Under the pieces are notes generated by a model. The model was not told the origin of the DNA, ran no database searches, and saw nothing but the letters and a program-made list of their open reading frames with translations. DNA of 64,000 nucleotides. It comes from Pseudomonas rhizophila (GTDB taxonomy: Bacteria > Pseudomonadota > Gammaproteobacteria > Pseudomonadales > Pseudomonadaceae). The DNA lies in assembly GCF_003033885.1 (NCBI RefSeq), contig NZ_CP024081.1, positions 2,849,462-2,913,461 on the forward strand, read 5' to 3'. The position numbers and the translations under genes are program-made. Positions 47,169-55,983 of this stretch are shown here, piece after piece (positions within the stretch are counted from its first letter, which is position 1; each line of letters begins with the position of its first letter).

Positions 47169-47924
47169 ATGACAGAGGAGCGCGTCGAGCATTTGCTCGC
47201 CGAAGTGCATGACGAGTTCGGTGTTATCCGGGTTCTCGAAGTGGCGGACTACCGTTTTCTGGAATTTGGCGATGCCATCGAACAGAGCTGCGTGTTCACG
47301 GCCGACCCGAGCTGGCTCGAATATGATTACACCCGCGCCATGTTGATTGGCGCGTTGTGCCACGAGCAGCCGGAAAGCGCGCTGTTTCTTGGGCTGGGCG
47401 CCGGGACGCTGACCCAGGCTTGCCTCAAGTTTCTGCCGCTGGAAGATGTCGAAGCCATCGAACTGCGCCCCGATGTGCCGCGCCTGGCCATCCAATACCT
47501 GGGGCTGGACGACGATCCGCGGCTGTACATCCGCGTCGGCGATGCCCTGGAGCTGCTTGAAACCGCCGAGCCTGCGGATTTGATCTTTGTCGACCTCTAT
47601 ACCGACGTCGGCCCTGGCGTCGGGCACCTGGCCTGGGGTTTTCTGGAGAACTGCCAGAAACGCCTCAACCCCGGCGGCTGGCTGGTGATCAACCAATGGG
47701 CCACCGACGACGGCAAGCCATTGGGCGCGGCGCTGCTGCGCGGCTTGTACCACCGGCATTACTGGGAGCTGCCGGTTAAAGAAGGCAATGTCATCCTGAT
47801 CGTGCCGGCGGATCTGGACCAGGAACTGGACATGCAAGGACTGGTCGCCCGGGCCGAAGGGCTGGCGCCGCGGCTGGGTTATTCGTTGCAGTCGTTGATC
47901 AAGGCCATTCGTCCGGCGACTTGA
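47169..47924 (+). CDS. Spermidine synthase-like methyltransferase-fold protein
   Basis: 251 residues. SpeE fold: FLGLGAGTLTQACLKFLPLEDVEAIELRPDV (nucleotide/aminopropyl-donor loop) and DLIFVDLYTDVGP. A catalytic N-terminal beta domain is short, and the polyamine-binding pocket residues are not obvious, so true spermidine synthesis is doubtful; in Pseudomonas it is annotated spermidine synthase. GGAG precedes the ATG at 47169. Confidence 0.75.
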   Translation: MTEERVEHLLAEVHDEFGVIRVLEVADYRFLEFGDAIEQSCVFTADPSWLEYDYTRAMLIGALCHEQPESALFLGLGAGTLTQACLKFLPLEDVEAIELRPDVPRLAIQYLGLDDDPRLYIRVGDALELLETAEPADLIFVDLYTDVGPGVGHLAWGFLENCQKRLNPGGWLVINQWATDDGKPLGAALLRGLYHRHYWELPVKEGNVILIVPADLDQELDMQGLVARAEGLAPRLGYSLQSLIKAIRPAT

Positions 47925-48037
47925 TAGGCAAGCTGTCGGAAGGTAAATCGTTTAAGCCGGTTGTCCCGACGCCCATGACAGCCAGTCCCATAACCGGGTT
48001 TGGCAATAAAAAATCTCCCTTTTCGGGCGATTTCCGG

Positions 48038-48262
48038 TATAGTGCGCGCCGGCCTTTAGCCGGGCCGCGTCAAGGTAGCGCAATTCCCCGAAGCCAGCTT
48101 CGGTTGCATGTCCGCACAACGGATGCTTCCACGACGTTCTTTTTCATTCATTCGTTTTCGCAAATCCCCGCCGACAAAGCAGCCAGGGCGACTCTTGAGT
48201 CTCAACACGGCATGCGCAGCTTTGGAGCATGGGTCTTTGCGGATGCACTTAGAGGCAGACCC
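48038..48262 (+). promoter_or_regulatory. Promoter and long leader of the DEAD-box helicase gene
   Basis: TATAGT (48038-48043) is a good -10; the -35 is weak. From there to the ATG is about 220 bases of untranslated leader, including the stem CCGGC/GCCGG near 48050. Long structured leaders are typical for cold-inducible helicase genes. Confidence 0.5.
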
Positions 48263-49936
48263 ATGACCCAGGAAACCGGCGGCTTCGTCGCTTTTAATCT
48301 TAATCCGAACATTCTTGCAGCCGTCATTGCGACCGGTTACGAAGAACCTTCGGCTATTCAGCAGCAATCGATCCCGATCATCATGGCCGGTCACGACATG
48401 ATTGGTCAGGCGCAAACCGGTACGGGTAAAACCGCCGCGTTCGCCCTGCCGATCCTGCATCGCATCGATCCTGCTAAGCGCGAACCGCAAGCCCTGATCC
48501 TGGCGCCAACTCGTGAGTTGGCGCTGCAAGTAGCAACCGCTTTTGAAACCTACTCCAAGCAGATGCCTGGTGTAACCGTTGTGGCTGTTTACGGCGGCGC
48601 TCCAATGGGCCCGCAACTCAAAGCCATCCGTAACGGCGCGCAGATTGTTGTCGCCACTCCGGGCCGTCTGTGCGACCACCTGCGTCGTGACGAAAAAGTC
48701 CTGGCCACCGTGAACCACCTGGTTCTCGATGAAGCCGACGAAATGCTCAAGCTGGGTTTCATGGATGACCTGGAAGTCATCTTCAAGGCCCTGCCAGCGA
48801 CCCGTCAGACTGTATTGTTCTCGGCCACTCTGCCGCAGTCGATCCGCGCCATTGCCGAGCGCCACCTGCGCGATCCGCAACACGTAAAGATCCAGACCAA
48901 GACCCAGACCGTCACCGCGATCGAACAGGCTCACCTGTTGGTTCACGCCGACCAGAAGACCTCGGCCGTACTGAGCCTGCTGGAAGTCGAGGATTTCGAC
49001 GCCCTGATCATGTTCGTACGTACCAAGCAAGCGACCCTGGACCTGGCCAGCGCCCTGGAAGCCAAAGGCTACAAAGCCGCTGCGCTGAACGGTGACATTG
49101 CCCAGAACCAGCGTGAGCGTGTGATCGACTCCCTCAAGGATGGCCGTCTGGACATCGTTGTGGCCACTGACGTTGCCGCCCGTGGCCTGGACGTTCCGCG
49201 CATCACCCACGTGTTCAACGTGGACATGCCTTACGATCCGGAATCCTACGTTCACCGTATCGGCCGTACTGGCCGTGCCGGTCGCGAAGGTCGTGCACTG
49301 CTGCTGGTCACCCCGCGTGAGCGCCGCATGCTGCAAGTGATCGAGCGTGTAACCGGTCAGAAGGTCGCCGAGGTTCGCCTGCCGGACGCCCAGGCAGTTC
49401 TCGATGCCCGCATCAAGAAGCTCACCAACAGCCTGTCGCCACTGGTGGCTGACGCCGAATCGACCCACGGTGATCTGCTCGATCGCCTGACCGCCGACAT
49501 CGGTTGCACCCCACGTGCCCTGGCCGCTGCTCTGCTGCGCAAGGCCACCAATGGCCAGGCGCTGACCCTCGCTGCGATCGAGAAAGAACGTCCACTGGTG
49601 CCGAACAACGCACCGCGTGGCGATCGTCCAGAGCGTAGCGGTGATCGTCCGGACCGTGGTGATCGCGAGCGTCGTGCGCCGATCCCGCTGGCCGAAGGCC
49701 GTGCGCGCTGCCGTACTGCGCTGGGTGCCCGTGACGGCATCGCGGCCAAGAACCTGCTGGGCGCCATCCTCAACGAAGGCGGTCTGGCTCGTGAGGCCAT
49801 CGGTCGCATCCAGGTACGTGACAGCTTCAGCCTGGTAGAGCTGCCGGAAGATGGTCTGGAGAAGTTGCTGACCAAACTGAAGGACACTCGTGTCGCCGGC
49901 AAGCAGCTTAAACTGCGTCGCTATCGCGAAGATTGA
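48263..49936 (+). CDS. deaD: DEAD-box RNA helicase (DeaD/CsdA type)
   Basis: 557 residues. Motif Q (GYEEPSAIQQQSIP), I (AQTGTGKT), II (DEAD), III (SAT), VI (HRIGRTGRAGR), then a DbpA/CsdA-type RNA-binding domain (about 460-555) behind a charged RGD-rich linker (GDRPERSGDRPDRGDRERR). ATP-dependent RNA unwinding, role in ribosome assembly and cold growth. The ATG at 48263 has GAGG seven bases upstream. Strong terminator follows. Confidence 0.95.
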   Translation: MTQETGGFVAFNLNPNILAAVIATGYEEPSAIQQQSIPIIMAGHDMIGQAQTGTGKTAAFALPILHRIDPAKREPQALILAPTRELALQVATAFETYSKQMPGVTVVAVYGGAPMGPQLKAIRNGAQIVVATPGRLCDHLRRDEKVLATVNHLVLDEADEMLKLGFMDDLEVIFKALPATRQTVLFSATLPQSIRAIAERHLRDPQHVKIQTKTQTVTAIEQAHLLVHADQKTSAVLSLLEVEDFDALIMFVRTKQATLDLASALEAKGYKAAALNGDIAQNQRERVIDSLKDGRLDIVVATDVAARGLDVPRITHVFNVDMPYDPESYVHRIGRTGRAGREGRALLLVTPRERRMLQVIERVTGQKVAEVRLPDAQAVLDARIKKLTNSLSPLVADAESTHGDLLDRLTADIGCTPRALAAALLRKATNGQALTLAAIEKERPLVPNNAPRGDRPERSGDRPDRGDRERRAPIPLAEGRARCRTALGARDGIAAKNLLGAILNEGGLAREAIGRIQVRDSFSLVELPEDGLEKLLTKLKDTRVAGKQLKLRRYRED

Positions 49937-49964
49937 TCCGCTCTCGGGCTGATTGATCGAACAT

Positions 49965-49997
49965 AAAAAATCCCCGACTGGTTCGGGGATTTTTTTT
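49965..49997 (+). terminator. Rho-independent terminator after deaD
   Basis: AAAAAATCCCCGA and TCGGGGATTTTTT around CTGGT. Confidence 0.95.
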
Positions 49998-50027
49998 GCC
50001 TGAAGCTGGGTGTCTTTTCAGGGCGAG

Positions 50028-50103
50028 CCCATCGCGAGCAGGCTCGCTCCCACAGTGGCACAGGTAAATGCAGTCAAATGTGGGAGCGAGCCTGCTCGCG
50101 ATT
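50028..50103. repeat. REP pair in inverted orientation
   Basis: Two facing copies of the GGGAGCGAGCCTGCTCGCG palindrome. Confidence 0.9.
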
Positions 50104-50120
50104 GAACGCGACTCGGTTCA

Positions 50121-50888
50121 TCAGTCAAACCGATAGATGTCCATCCCCAAAGCCCCCAGGGTGAACCCCTGATGGGCAACGCTGAATTCACCTCCCGCAC
50201 CCCGGGCAAAATACAACGGCAACAAGTGCTCGTCACTGGGATGGCTGCGCACGGCGTGGGGTGCCTGGCGACGGTAATCATGCAGCGCGGCTTCGTCGTC
50301 CTCTGCCAATTTCTCCACCATCCAGTCACGAAAAGCCTTGGCCCAGGGCTCAATGCTTTCGGGGCCGGCGTTCCAGTCCAGGTCGCGCAGGTTATGGGTG
50401 ATGCTTCCTGAGCCGATCAGCAACACGCCTTGCTGGCGCAGGCTCGCCAAGGCCCGGCCGACCTGGGTTTGCAGCGCCGGCCCTTGTCGGCTGGGCAGGG
50501 AGATCTGCACGACGGCAATCTCGGCCTTGGGGTACATCAAGGACAACGGCACCCACACGCCATGATCGGAGGGTCGCTCTGTGTCCAGGCGTGCCGGCAG
50601 GTGTGCGGCGTTGAGCAGGGCCGCCACTTGCCCCGCCAATTGTGGATCGCCCGGCGCCGGATATTGCACCTCGTACAGAGCCGGCGGGAAGCCGCCGAAG
50701 TCGTGCCAGGTCCGTGGATGCGGATTGGCGCTGACCAGCAGTTCACTGCTTTCCCAGTGCGCGGACACGATGACGATGGCTTTGGGTGTGGGCAGTTGCG
50801 CGGCGAGGCGAGCCAGTGCCGGGCCGCTGTCGCCGGGTTCCAGGGCCAGCATCGGTGAGCCATGGGAGATAAACAGGCTGGGCAGCAT
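50121..50888 (-). CDS. DODA-type extradiol dioxygenase family protein (YgiD-like)
   Basis: 255 residues, LigB-like fold: FISHGSPMLAL at the start, VSAHWES, SDHGVWVPLSLMYP, GSGSITHNLRD and DEHLLPLYFARGA. The conserved His residues would bind Fe or Zn. Family members open catechol-type rings, but several YgiD homologues have only weak activity, so substrate unknown. Divergent from tpm with about 100 bases between. Confidence 0.87.
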   Translation of the reverse strand: MLPSLFISHGSPMLALEPGDSGPALARLAAQLPTPKAIVIVSAHWESSELLVSANPHPRTWHDFGGFPPALYEVQYPAPGDPQLAGQVAALLNAAHLPARLDTERPSDHGVWVPLSLMYPKAEIAVVQISLPSRQGPALQTQVGRALASLRQQGVLLIGSGSITHNLRDLDWNAGPESIEPWAKAFRDWMVEKLAEDDEAALHDYRRQAPHAVRSHPSDEHLLPLYFARGAGGEFSVAHQGFTLGALGMDIYRFD

Positions 50889-50992
50889 GAACGGACTCCT
50901 GAGCGTTAAGATGTCGCCATCTTCTGTCAGGTCTATGATCTAAATCTAATATAAGTTTTAGCCCGTTTTAATCGGTTTTTCTGGAGTGAGTG

Positions 50993-51646
50993 ATGGAGCC
51001 TGAGTTTTGGCACAAGCGCTGGTCAACGAATCAGATCGGTTTTCATTTGCCAGAGGTGAATCCCTATCTGCAACGTTTCTGGCCGCAACTGGGGGTTGAG
51101 CAGGGCAGTCGGGTGCTGGTGCCCCTATGCGGGAAGACGCTCGACCTCTTGTGGCTTGCCCAACAGGGGTATTCGGTACTGGGGGTGGAGCTGTCGGAAA
51201 AAGCCGCCGCGGATTTCTTCCTTGAGCATCAGCTTGAGCCGAGCGTGAGTGAAGAGGGCGCATTCAAGGTGTTCCGTGCCGCTGACATTGAAATCCGCTG
51301 CGGTGATTTCTTTGCCCTGAGCCCGGAGGATGTGAGCGATTGCACGGCGTTGTACGATCGCGCTGCATTGATCGCCCTGCCTGGGCCGATGCGGGAGCGG
51401 TATGCGGCTCATCTGCAGAAGATTCTGCCGCAGTGTGTCGGATTGCTCATTACTCTGGATTACTCACAGGATGAAATGCCTGGCCCGCCGTTTTCCGTAG
51501 GGGATGACGAAGTGCAGAGGCTGCTGGGCGAGGTCTGGCGGCTGGAGGTATTGCAGGAGCAGGATGTGCTGGGGGAAAGCTGGAAGTTCTTGCAGGCTGG
51601 GGTCAAAAGGCTGGATGAGCGGGTGTATCGGGTTTCCAGTCGTTGA
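50993..51646 (+). CDS. tpm: Thiopurine S-methyltransferase
   Basis: 217 residues: [27 protein letters not shown], the SAM motif [19 protein letters not shown] and [16 protein letters not shown]. Class I SAM enzyme; in Pseudomonas it also methylates selenium and tellurium compounds. ATG at 50993 with GGAG six bases upstream. REP pair and a shared terminator follow. Confidence 0.95.
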   Translation: MEPEFWHKRWSTNQIGFHLPEVNPYLQRFWPQLGVEQGSRVLVPLCGKTLDLLWLAQQGYSVLGVELSEKAAADFFLEHQLEPSVSEEGAFKVFRAADIEIRCGDFFALSPEDVSDCTALYDRAALIALPGPMRERYAAHLQKILPQCVGLLITLDYSQDEMPGPPFSVGDDEVQRLLGEVWRLEVLQEQDVLGESWKFLQAGVKRLDERVYRVSSR

Positions 51647-51663
51647 TGTGGCGTGCCCGCTGG

Positions 51664-51767
51664 CCTTATCGCGAGCAGGCTCGCTCCCACAGTTGATCCG
51701 TTGCGAACTGTGAATTGGCGCTCGCCGAAGACGCCCTGTGGGAGCGAGCCTGCTCGCGATGGGGCCA
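51664..51767. repeat. REP pair in inverted orientation
   Basis: Two facing copies of the GGGAGCGAGCCTGCTCGCG palindrome between convergent tpm and htpX. Confidence 0.9.
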
Positions 51768-51793
51768 GACCAGGCAACTCATAAATCAGGCAG

Positions 51794-51824
51794 AAAAAAA
51801 GCCCGCATCGCTGCGGGCTTTTTC
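51794..51824. terminator. Bidirectional terminator between tpm and htpX
   Basis: GCCCGCA/TGCGGGC with a TCGC loop, AAAAAAA on one side and TTTTT on the other; serves both convergent genes. Confidence 0.92.
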
Positions 51825-51840
51825 TTGAAGCTTGAACCTG

Positions 51841-52728
51841 TCAGCCGCGACGACGCAGTGCGTCGATACGCTCTTCCAGTGGCGGGTGACTCATGAACAT
51901 GCGAGCCAGGCCTTGCTTGATGCCACCGTTGATGCCAAAGGCATTGAGGGTGTCGGGCATGTGTACCGGCAAACCTTGCTCGGCACGCAAGCGTTGCAGG
52001 GCGCCGATCATGGCGCTGGTGCCAGCCAGGCGTGCGCCGGCATCATCTGCGCGGAACTCACGTTTGCGCGAGAACCACATGACGATGGCGCTGGCGAGGA
52101 TGCCCAATACCAACTCGGCGAAAATGGTCGCCACGTAGTAGGCGATGCCCTGGCCTTCTTCATTCTTGAAGATCACCTTGTCGACGAAGTTGCCGATGAT
52201 GCGGGCAAAGAACATGACGAAGGTGTTCACGACGCCCTGGATCAGCGCCAGCGTCACCATGTCGCCGTTGGCGACGTGACCGATCTCATGGGCCAGCACA
52301 GCCTTGACTTCATCCGGCGAAAACCGCTCGAGCAAGCCCTGGCTGACGGCGACCAGCGCGTCGTTCTTGTTCCAGCCGGTGGCGAAGGCGTTGGCCTCGT
52401 AGGCTGGGAAGATGCCCACCTCCGGCATCTTGATGCCGGCTTCGCGTGACAGCTGCTCGACGGTTTGCAGCAGCCATTGTTCGTGGCGAGTGCGCGGCTG
52501 AGTGATGATCTGGGTGCTGGTGCTCATCTTCGCCATCCACTTGGAGATGAACAGCGAGAACAGGGAACCGGCGAAACCGAACACCGCACAGAAGATCAGC
52601 AGCTGACTGAGGTTGAGGTCAACCCCGTTGGCCGCCATGAACCCGTTGAAGCCAAAAAGGCTCAGGGTGATGCTGGCAATCAGCACGACCGCCAGGTTAG
52701 TGGCCAAAAACAGCAGGATGCGCATCAT
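51841..52728 (-). CDS. htpX: Membrane zinc metalloprotease HtpX
   Basis: 295 residues. Two N-terminal transmembrane helices (about 4-26 and 41-62), the zinc motif HEIGH (His147, Glu148, His151) and further helices behind. Heat-shock protease for misfolded inner membrane proteins. The start MMRILLF matches the E. coli N-terminus MMRIALF. Confidence 0.95.
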   Translation of the reverse strand: MMRILLFLATNLAVVLIASITLSLFGFNGFMAANGVDLNLSQLLIFCAVFGFAGSLFSLFISKWMAKMSTSTQIITQPRTRHEQWLLQTVEQLSREAGIKMPEVGIFPAYEANAFATGWNKNDALVAVSQGLLERFSPDEVKAVLAHEIGHVANGDMVTLALIQGVVNTFVMFFARIIGNFVDKVIFKNEEGQGIAYYVATIFAELVLGILASAIVMWFSRKREFRADDAGARLAGTSAMIGALQRLRAEQGLPVHMPDTLNAFGINGGIKQGLARMFMSHPPLEERIDALRRRG

Positions 52729-53027
52729 GGTTGTGGAAATCTCCTCATGCTAAAGATGTAGCGTTATGCGGGGTATATAAGGTGCCGCCGCAGGCTATTC
52801 AACACGCCGACTATTTCAAACTGTGTCCTACACGCGTCGCAAATGTTTGAAAGACTTTTCTGAAAGTGACCGCGGAAAAGAAAAGGAGCGCCCGTACCCC
52901 GTGAACGTTGAGTCGCGCCGCGCACCGTCTGCCGCGCCTTCAGTGTAGAAGGCCTGCCGCAACGGGCGAAACGGATGTGTTGCTGAATCAAACAGCGTGC
53001 GAGTCGTCCCCTCGCACGCCACCTGGA

Positions 53028-54239
53028 TTACTGGCGGTAGGACTTGAGGAAGTTGCCGATCCGGCCAATGGCCTGGTCCAGGTCGTCGACCCGGGGAAGG
53101 GTCACGACGCGGAAGTGATCCGGCCATGGCCAGTTGAACGCCGTGCCCTGGACCACCAGCAGCTTTTCGGACAGCAGGAGGTCGAGGACGAATTTTTCAT
53201 CGTTGTGGATCGGGCAGACCTTCGGGTCGATCCGCGGAAAGGCGTACAACGCACCCATTGGCTTGACGCAACTGACACCAGGAATGTCGTTGAGCAATTC
53301 CCAGGTACGGTTGCGTTGCTCCAGCAACCGGCCCTGGGGCAGGACCAGGTCGTTGATGCTCTGGTAGCCACCCAGCGCTGTCTGGATTGCGTGTTGGCTC
53401 GGTACGTTGGCACACAGGCGCATATTGGCCAGCATGTCGATGCCTTCGATGTAGCTCTGGGCGTGATGCTTGGGACCGGAAATAACGATCCAGCCGGAGC
53501 GGAAACCCGCCACCCGATAGGATTTGGACAGGCCGTTGAAGGTCAGGCACAACAGGTCCGGCGCCAGGGAAGCGGTACAGACGTGCACGGCATCGTCGTA
53601 CAGGATCTTGTCGTAGATCTCGTCGGAAAACACCACCAGGTTATGCTGGCGAGCCAGTTCCAGCATGCCCAGCAGGACCTCTCTGGAGTACACCGCGCCA
53701 GTGGGGTTGTTCGGGTTGATGATCACCAGTGCCTTGGTGTTCGGGGTGATCTTGGCCTTGATGTCCGCCAGGTCGGGAAACCAGTTGGCCTGTTCATCGC
53801 ACAGGTAATGCACCGGATTGCCGCCCGACAGGCTCACGGCGGCGGTCCACAATGGGTAGTCCGGGGCCGGCACCAGCACCTCATCGCCGTTGTTGAGCAA
53901 GGCCTGCATCGACATCACGATCAGTTCGGACACGCCGTTGCCCAGGTAGATGTCTTCGATGCCGACACCTTCGACCTGTTTCTGCTGGTAGTACTGCATT
54001 ACGGCCTTGCGGGCGCTGAACAGGCCCTTGGAGTCGCTGTAGCCCTGGGCAGTCGGCAGGTTGCGGATAACGTCCTGGAGGATTTCATCGGGCGCTTCGA
54101 AACCAAAGGGTGCCGGGTTGCCGATGTTCAGCTTGAGGATGCGATGGCCTTCCTCTTCCAGGCGTTTGGCGTGCTTGAGCACCGGGCCGCGAATGTCGTA
54201 GCAGACGTTGGCGAGCTTGTTCGATTTGCTGACCTGCAT
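53028..54239 (-). CDS. alaA: PLP-dependent aminotransferase, AlaA-like
   Basis: 403 residues, class I/II aminotransferase: LNIGNPAPFGFEAPDEI, INPNNPTGAVY and the PLP lysine in FNGLSKSYRVAGFRSGW. The first two motifs are typical of alanine-synthesising AlaA (pyruvate from/to alanine with glutamate). The start at 54239 (MQVSKSNKLANVCYDIRGP) matches AlaA. The tpm-htpX-alaA-msrB-gpx run is found in P. aeruginosa too. Confidence 0.88.
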   Translation of the reverse strand: MQVSKSNKLANVCYDIRGPVLKHAKRLEEEGHRILKLNIGNPAPFGFEAPDEILQDVIRNLPTAQGYSDSKGLFSARKAVMQYYQQKQVEGVGIEDIYLGNGVSELIVMSMQALLNNGDEVLVPAPDYPLWTAAVSLSGGNPVHYLCDEQANWFPDLADIKAKITPNTKALVIINPNNPTGAVYSREVLLGMLELARQHNLVVFSDEIYDKILYDDAVHVCTASLAPDLLCLTFNGLSKSYRVAGFRSGWIVISGPKHHAQSYIEGIDMLANMRLCANVPSQHAIQTALGGYQSINDLVLPQGRLLEQRNRTWELLNDIPGVSCVKPMGALYAFPRIDPKVCPIHNDEKFVLDLLLSEKLLVVQGTAFNWPWPDHFRVVTLPRVDDLDQAIGRIGNFLKSYRQ

Positions 54240-54404
54240 GGCGATGTGTTCCCGAAAATGAACGATCCAGGCGGCGAGTGAACTACCGTACTGGGGATCC
54301 TGCGTCTGTGCCCAGGCTTGACGCGGTACATGCGTGACAATCCGTTTGAATGCGCATGACGTGACTGCCAGACTGGCGCCTGACGAGGCGCAATCATACG
54401 TGCC

Positions 54405-54440
54405 GCCCGATCTGCGGAAAAGCGTCGGATCGGGCTTTTT
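54405..54440 (+). terminator. Terminator-like hairpin just upstream of msrB
   Basis: GCCCGATC (54405-54412) and GATCGGGC (54428-54435) form an 8-bp stem, followed by TTTTT, ending 20 bases before the msrB ATG. A smaller hairpin GCGCC/GGCGC precedes it at about 54376-54391. Could be an attenuator in the msrB leader or the end of a short RNA. Confidence 0.6.
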
Positions 54441-54459
54441 CAATTGCCGAGGTAGGACG

Positions 54460-54855
54460 ATGGAAAAGTTGCAGAAAACCCTTGAAGAATGGCGCGCCAT
54501 GCTTGACCCGGAGCAGTACAACGTCTGTCGGCTAAAGGGCACCGAACGGCCATTCTCCGGTAAATACAACGACACCAAGACTGATGGTGTGTACCACTGC
54601 ATCTGCTGCAACGAGCCATTGTTCGATTCGCAGACCAAATTCGATTCCGGTTGCGGCTGGCCCAGTTTCTACGCGCCGATCGAAGGCAGCGCAGTGGTGG
54701 AAGTGCGCGATGTCAGCCACGGCATGATCCGCACCGAAGTGGTCTGCGCCAAATGTGACGCGCACCTGGGCCACGTCTTCCCTGACGGCCCGCCACCCAC
54801 GGGCTTGCGTTATTGCATCAATTCGGTGTGCCTGGATCTGGTGCCCCGAGGGTAA
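54460..54855 (+). CDS. msrB: Peptide-methionine (R)-S-oxide reductase MsrB
   Basis: 131 residues. Zinc Cys47, Cys50 (CICC), Cys96, Cys99 (CAKC), catalytic Cys119 in RYCINS and a likely resolving Cys65 (SGCGW). Repairs the R form of methionine sulfoxide with thioredoxin. GAGGTAGGA precedes the ATG. A terminator-like hairpin lies in its leader. Confidence 0.96.
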   Translation: MEKLQKTLEEWRAMLDPEQYNVCRLKGTERPFSGKYNDTKTDGVYHCICCNEPLFDSQTKFDSGCGWPSFYAPIEGSAVVEVRDVSHGMIRTEVVCAKCDAHLGHVFPDGPPPTGLRYCINSVCLDLVPRG

Positions 54856-54858
54856 CTC

Positions 54859-54945
54859 TGTGGGAGCAAAGCTTGCTCGCGATGAAGGCACCTCGATCTC
54901 TGAAAGACCGTGTCGCCTTCATCGCGGGCAAGCCTGGCTCCCACA
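54859..54945. repeat. REP-like pair (GGGAGCAAAGCTTGCTCGCG type)
   Basis: Two facing REP-like arms (right one CGGGCAAGCCTGGCTCCCAC) between msrB and the gpx operator. Confidence 0.85.
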
Positions 54946-54970
54946 ATCTGTGATGCGGGTATTTTTGGAT

Positions 54971-55006
54971 AATTAAATTGCATGCAATTTAATTGCTCGC
55001 TATCTT
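54971..55006 (+). promoter_or_regulatory. gpx-ospR promoter with a 24-bp perfect palindrome
   Basis: 54971-54994 is a perfect 24-bp palindrome (half-site AATTAAATTGCA). Its centre holds TTGCAT (54978-54983), which with a 17-base spacer and TATCTT (55001-55006) makes a sigma70 promoter. A dimeric repressor on the palindrome would cover the -35. OspR, encoded in the same operon, is the natural candidate. Confidence 0.7.
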
Positions 55007-55039
55007 CAGTGTCCTCTTCTTCCCATCTGGAGCCTTGCC

Positions 55040-55525
55040 ATGAGCGACAACCTGCTGAGCATCCCGTGCACCACGATGAAGGGGGAGCAAAAGACCCTCG
55101 CCGATTTCGCCGGCAAGGCTGTGCTGGTGGTCAATACTGCCAGCCAGTGCGGCTTCACTCCCCAGTACAAGGGGCTTGAGGCGTTGTGGCAGACCTACAA
55201 GGACCAGGGCCTGGTGGTGCTGGGCTTTCCCTGCAATCAATTTGGCAAGCAGGAGCCGGGCAATGAGGGGGCGATTTCCGAGTTCTGCGAGCTGAACTTC
55301 GGTGTGAGTTTTCCGCTGTTCAAGAAAATCGAGGTCAACGGCGCCAATGCCCATCCGCTGTTTGTCCAGCTCAAGCAGCGGGCGCCCGGCGTACTGGGGT
55401 CCAAGGGCATCAAGTGGAATTTCACCAAGTTCTTGATCGGCAAGGACGGCCAGGTGGTCAAGCGGTTTGCGCCGACCACCAAACCCCAGGACCTGACCGG
55501 TGAGATCGAAGCCTTACTCAAATGA
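55040..55525 (+). CDS. Glutathione peroxidase-like thiol peroxidase
   Basis: 161 residues of the GPx family: peroxidatic Cys37 in NTASQCGFTPQY, GFPCNQFGKQEPG with Cys65, WNFTKFLIGKDG, and Cys83 as probable resolving Cys, which suggests a thioredoxin-dependent cysteine GPx. Cytoplasmic. The stop overlaps ospR (ATGA), so the two are cotranslated. P. aeruginosa has the same gene (PA2826) next to ospR. Confidence 0.93.
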   Translation: MSDNLLSIPCTTMKGEQKTLADFAGKAVLVVNTASQCGFTPQYKGLEALWQTYKDQGLVVLGFPCNQFGKQEPGNEGAISEFCELNFGVSFPLFKKIEVNGANAHPLFVQLKQRAPGVLGSKGIKWNFTKFLIGKDGQVVKRFAPTTKPQDLTGEIEALLK

Positions 55526-55983
55526 ATGATCTGTCAGTCGATGCGCTGAAACTCGACAGCCAGTTGTGCTTCAAACTGTACGCCGCGTCGCGGGCGGTCA
55601 TTCGCGGCTACAAGCCCATGCTCGATCAGCTCGGCCTGACTTATCCGCAATACCTGGCGATGCTGGTGCTGTGGGAGTGGCAGGTAAATGCGCCGGAACA
55701 ACCCACGGTCAAGGCGCTGGGCGAACGGCTACTGCTGGATTCGGGCACGCTGACGCCGTTGCTCAAGCGCCTGGAACAACTGAGCCTGGTTCAGCGCCAG
55801 CGTTCGGCCCGCGATGAGCGGGAGGTGCATCTGAGCCTTACGCAAACCGGCTGGGAATTGCGTGAGCAGGTCGGTCCGCTCAAGGCCCGCCTGTTATGCG
55901 ACAGCGGGCTTGACCTGGACCGCCTGGGAGAGTTGCGAGACGGTCTCGATCATCTGTTGGGGCAGATCAAAGCGCTGACGTAA
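55522..55983 (+). CDS. ospR: MarR-family peroxide sensor OspR
   Basis: 153 residues, OhrR-like: sensing Cys16 in DSQLCFKLYAAS, TYPQYLAMLVLW, LDSGTLTPLLKRLEQL and the wing DEREVHLSLTQTG. In P. aeruginosa OspR controls its own operon with gpx and oxidative stress and pigment genes. Overlaps gpx by four bases; converges with sagS (17-base overlap). Confidence 0.9.
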   Translation: MNDLSVDALKLDSQLCFKLYAASRAVIRGYKPMLDQLGLTYPQYLAMLVLWEWQVNAPEQPTVKALGERLLLDSGTLTPLLKRLEQLSLVQRQRSARDEREVHLSLTQTGWELREQVGPLKARLLCDSGLDLDRLGELRDGLDHLLGQIKALT

